Shown piece by piece: positions 6,674-7,146 of a stretch of DNA of 7,146 nucleotides. The notes under the pieces were generated by a model. The model made no database searches and was not told where the DNA came from. It was given only the letters and a program-made list of their open reading frames with translations. Positions within the stretch are counted from its first letter, which is position 1. Each line of letters begins with the position of its first letter. Source of the stretch: Flavobacteriaceae bacterium TMED68 (GTDB taxonomy: Bacteria; Bacteroidota; Bacteroidia; Flavobacteriales; Flavobacteriaceae); NCBI GenBank assembly GCA_002167525.1, contig NHDV01000015.1, forward strand, positions 97,324 through 104,469, read 5' to 3'. A program made the position numbers and the translations under genes.

Positions 6674-7146
6674 ATGAAAAATTTTATTTTAAGATCATTA
6701 TTACTATTGTTAATAGTATCATTTTCCTGTACTAAGGAAAATAAAAATGTTATAACTAATAGTTCAATATCCGCAGCACATCCCCTAGCATCTCAAGCTG
6801 GAAAAAAAATGTATGAACAAAATGGAAATGCCTTTGATGCTGCAGTTGCAGCTGGTTTTACTTTGGCTGTAGTAGAGCCAAGCATGAGTGGTATTGGTGG
6901 TCGTCTTCAAGCTATATATAGAAACTCATCTGGTAAAATAGGAGGAGTAGATGCTTCAACTCAAGTTCCCATGAATTATAAAAAAATGAATAAAAAATAC
7001 AGTTATGGATATAAAACTATCGGAATACCTGGAGTTGTAGCAGGTCTTTTAAAACTTCATGAAAGTTATGGATCATTATCTCTTAAAAAGGTTATGGCCC
7101 CGGCAATTGAATTCGCTGAAAAGGGTTTCAGAATTCTTCCTCTTGA
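6674..7146 (+). CDS. Gamma-glutamyltransferase-like Ntn-hydrolase lipoprotein (3' truncated)
   Basis: Only the first 157 codons are in the window. ATG 6674 starts a lipoprotein signal, MKNFILRSLLLLLIVSFSC, with lipid Cys19 and then TKENKN. From residue 32 the sequence follows the GGT large subunit: SAAHPLASQAG, NGNAFDAAVAAGFTLAVVEP, SGIGG, then TIGIPGVVAGLLKLHESYG and KVMAPAIEFAEKGF. Established: GGTs are autocleaving periplasmic or secreted N-terminal-nucleophile hydrolases acting on glutathione and other gamma-glutamyl compounds. Two differences stand out. The usual glycine-rich GGGGF reads GGRLQ (Arg77), and the segment aligned to E. coli DFREMAP reads DASTQVP, so the Arg114 that binds the glutamyl carboxylate is Ser95. 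The catalytic Thr and cleavage site lie beyond the window, so activity cannot be judged. Substrate may differ from classical GGT. It is divergent from the exported RidA gene. Confidence 0.88.
   Translation, partial: MKNFILRSLLLLLIVSFSCTKENKNVITNSSISAAHPLASQAGKKMYEQNGNAFDAAVAAGFTLAVVEPSMSGIGGRLQAIYRNSSGKIGGVDASTQVPMNYKKMNKKYSYGYKTIGIPGVVAGLLKLHESYGSLSLKKVMAPAIEFAEKGFRILPL

Overview
The window is AT-rich (roughly 30% GC by eye) and gene-dense. It reads as chromosomal DNA of a member of the Bacteroidota, most likely a marine flavobacterial-type lineage. Four things support this: a protein ending in a type IX secretion (Por) C-terminal sorting domain, the order prs-rplY-pth with a Ctc-type long bL25, several lipoproteins with short F-rich signal peptides, and a TAnnTTTG-type -7 promoter element without clear Shine-Dalgarno sites. 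I see no phage, IS element, CRISPR array or plasmid signature.

Layout. Bases 1-1179 (+) are the 3' part of a large secreted protein with a proprotein-convertase P-domain, a thrombospondin type-3 calcium repeat and a type IX sorting domain. It overlaps by ATGA with a small lipoprotein carrying two fibronectin-III-like modules (1176-1850, +). Next, on the minus strand, lies a housekeeping operon transcribed prs (4136-3204), rplY/ctc (3189-2533), pth (2465-1851). A hairpin with a U-tract sits between rplY and pth, and a TAnnTTTG element lies just upstream of prs. A tRNA-Leu(CAA) gene (4242-4323, +) lies upstream of prs on the opposite strand. It is followed by a lipoprotein with two separate HExxH metallopeptidase motifs (4394-6004, +). 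Convergent with this is a RidA/YjgF-family protein with an added lipoprotein signal peptide (6563-6015, -). Divergent from RidA is the start of a lipoprotein related to gamma-glutamyltransferase (6674 to the window end, +).

How the genes relate. The minus-strand core supplies PRPP for nucleotide, His and Trp synthesis, a ribosomal protein, and the recycler of peptidyl-tRNA. The other protein-coding genes are predicted to act outside the cytoplasm: a T9SS-exported calcium-binding protein (probably a protease), an Fn3 lipoprotein, a two-domain metallopeptidase-like lipoprotein, an exported RidA and a GGT-like Ntn hydrolase. The most interesting items are the double-metallopeptidase lipoprotein and the RidA/GGT-like lipoprotein pair. 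In that pair a normally cytosolic fold is exported, and the neighbouring GGT-like protein lacks the arginine that binds the gamma-glutamyl group.

No gene-free stretch exceeds 300 bases. The longest are 4137-4241 plus 4324-4393 around the tRNA, and the divergent 6564-6673 region, where I see no convincing promoter match.
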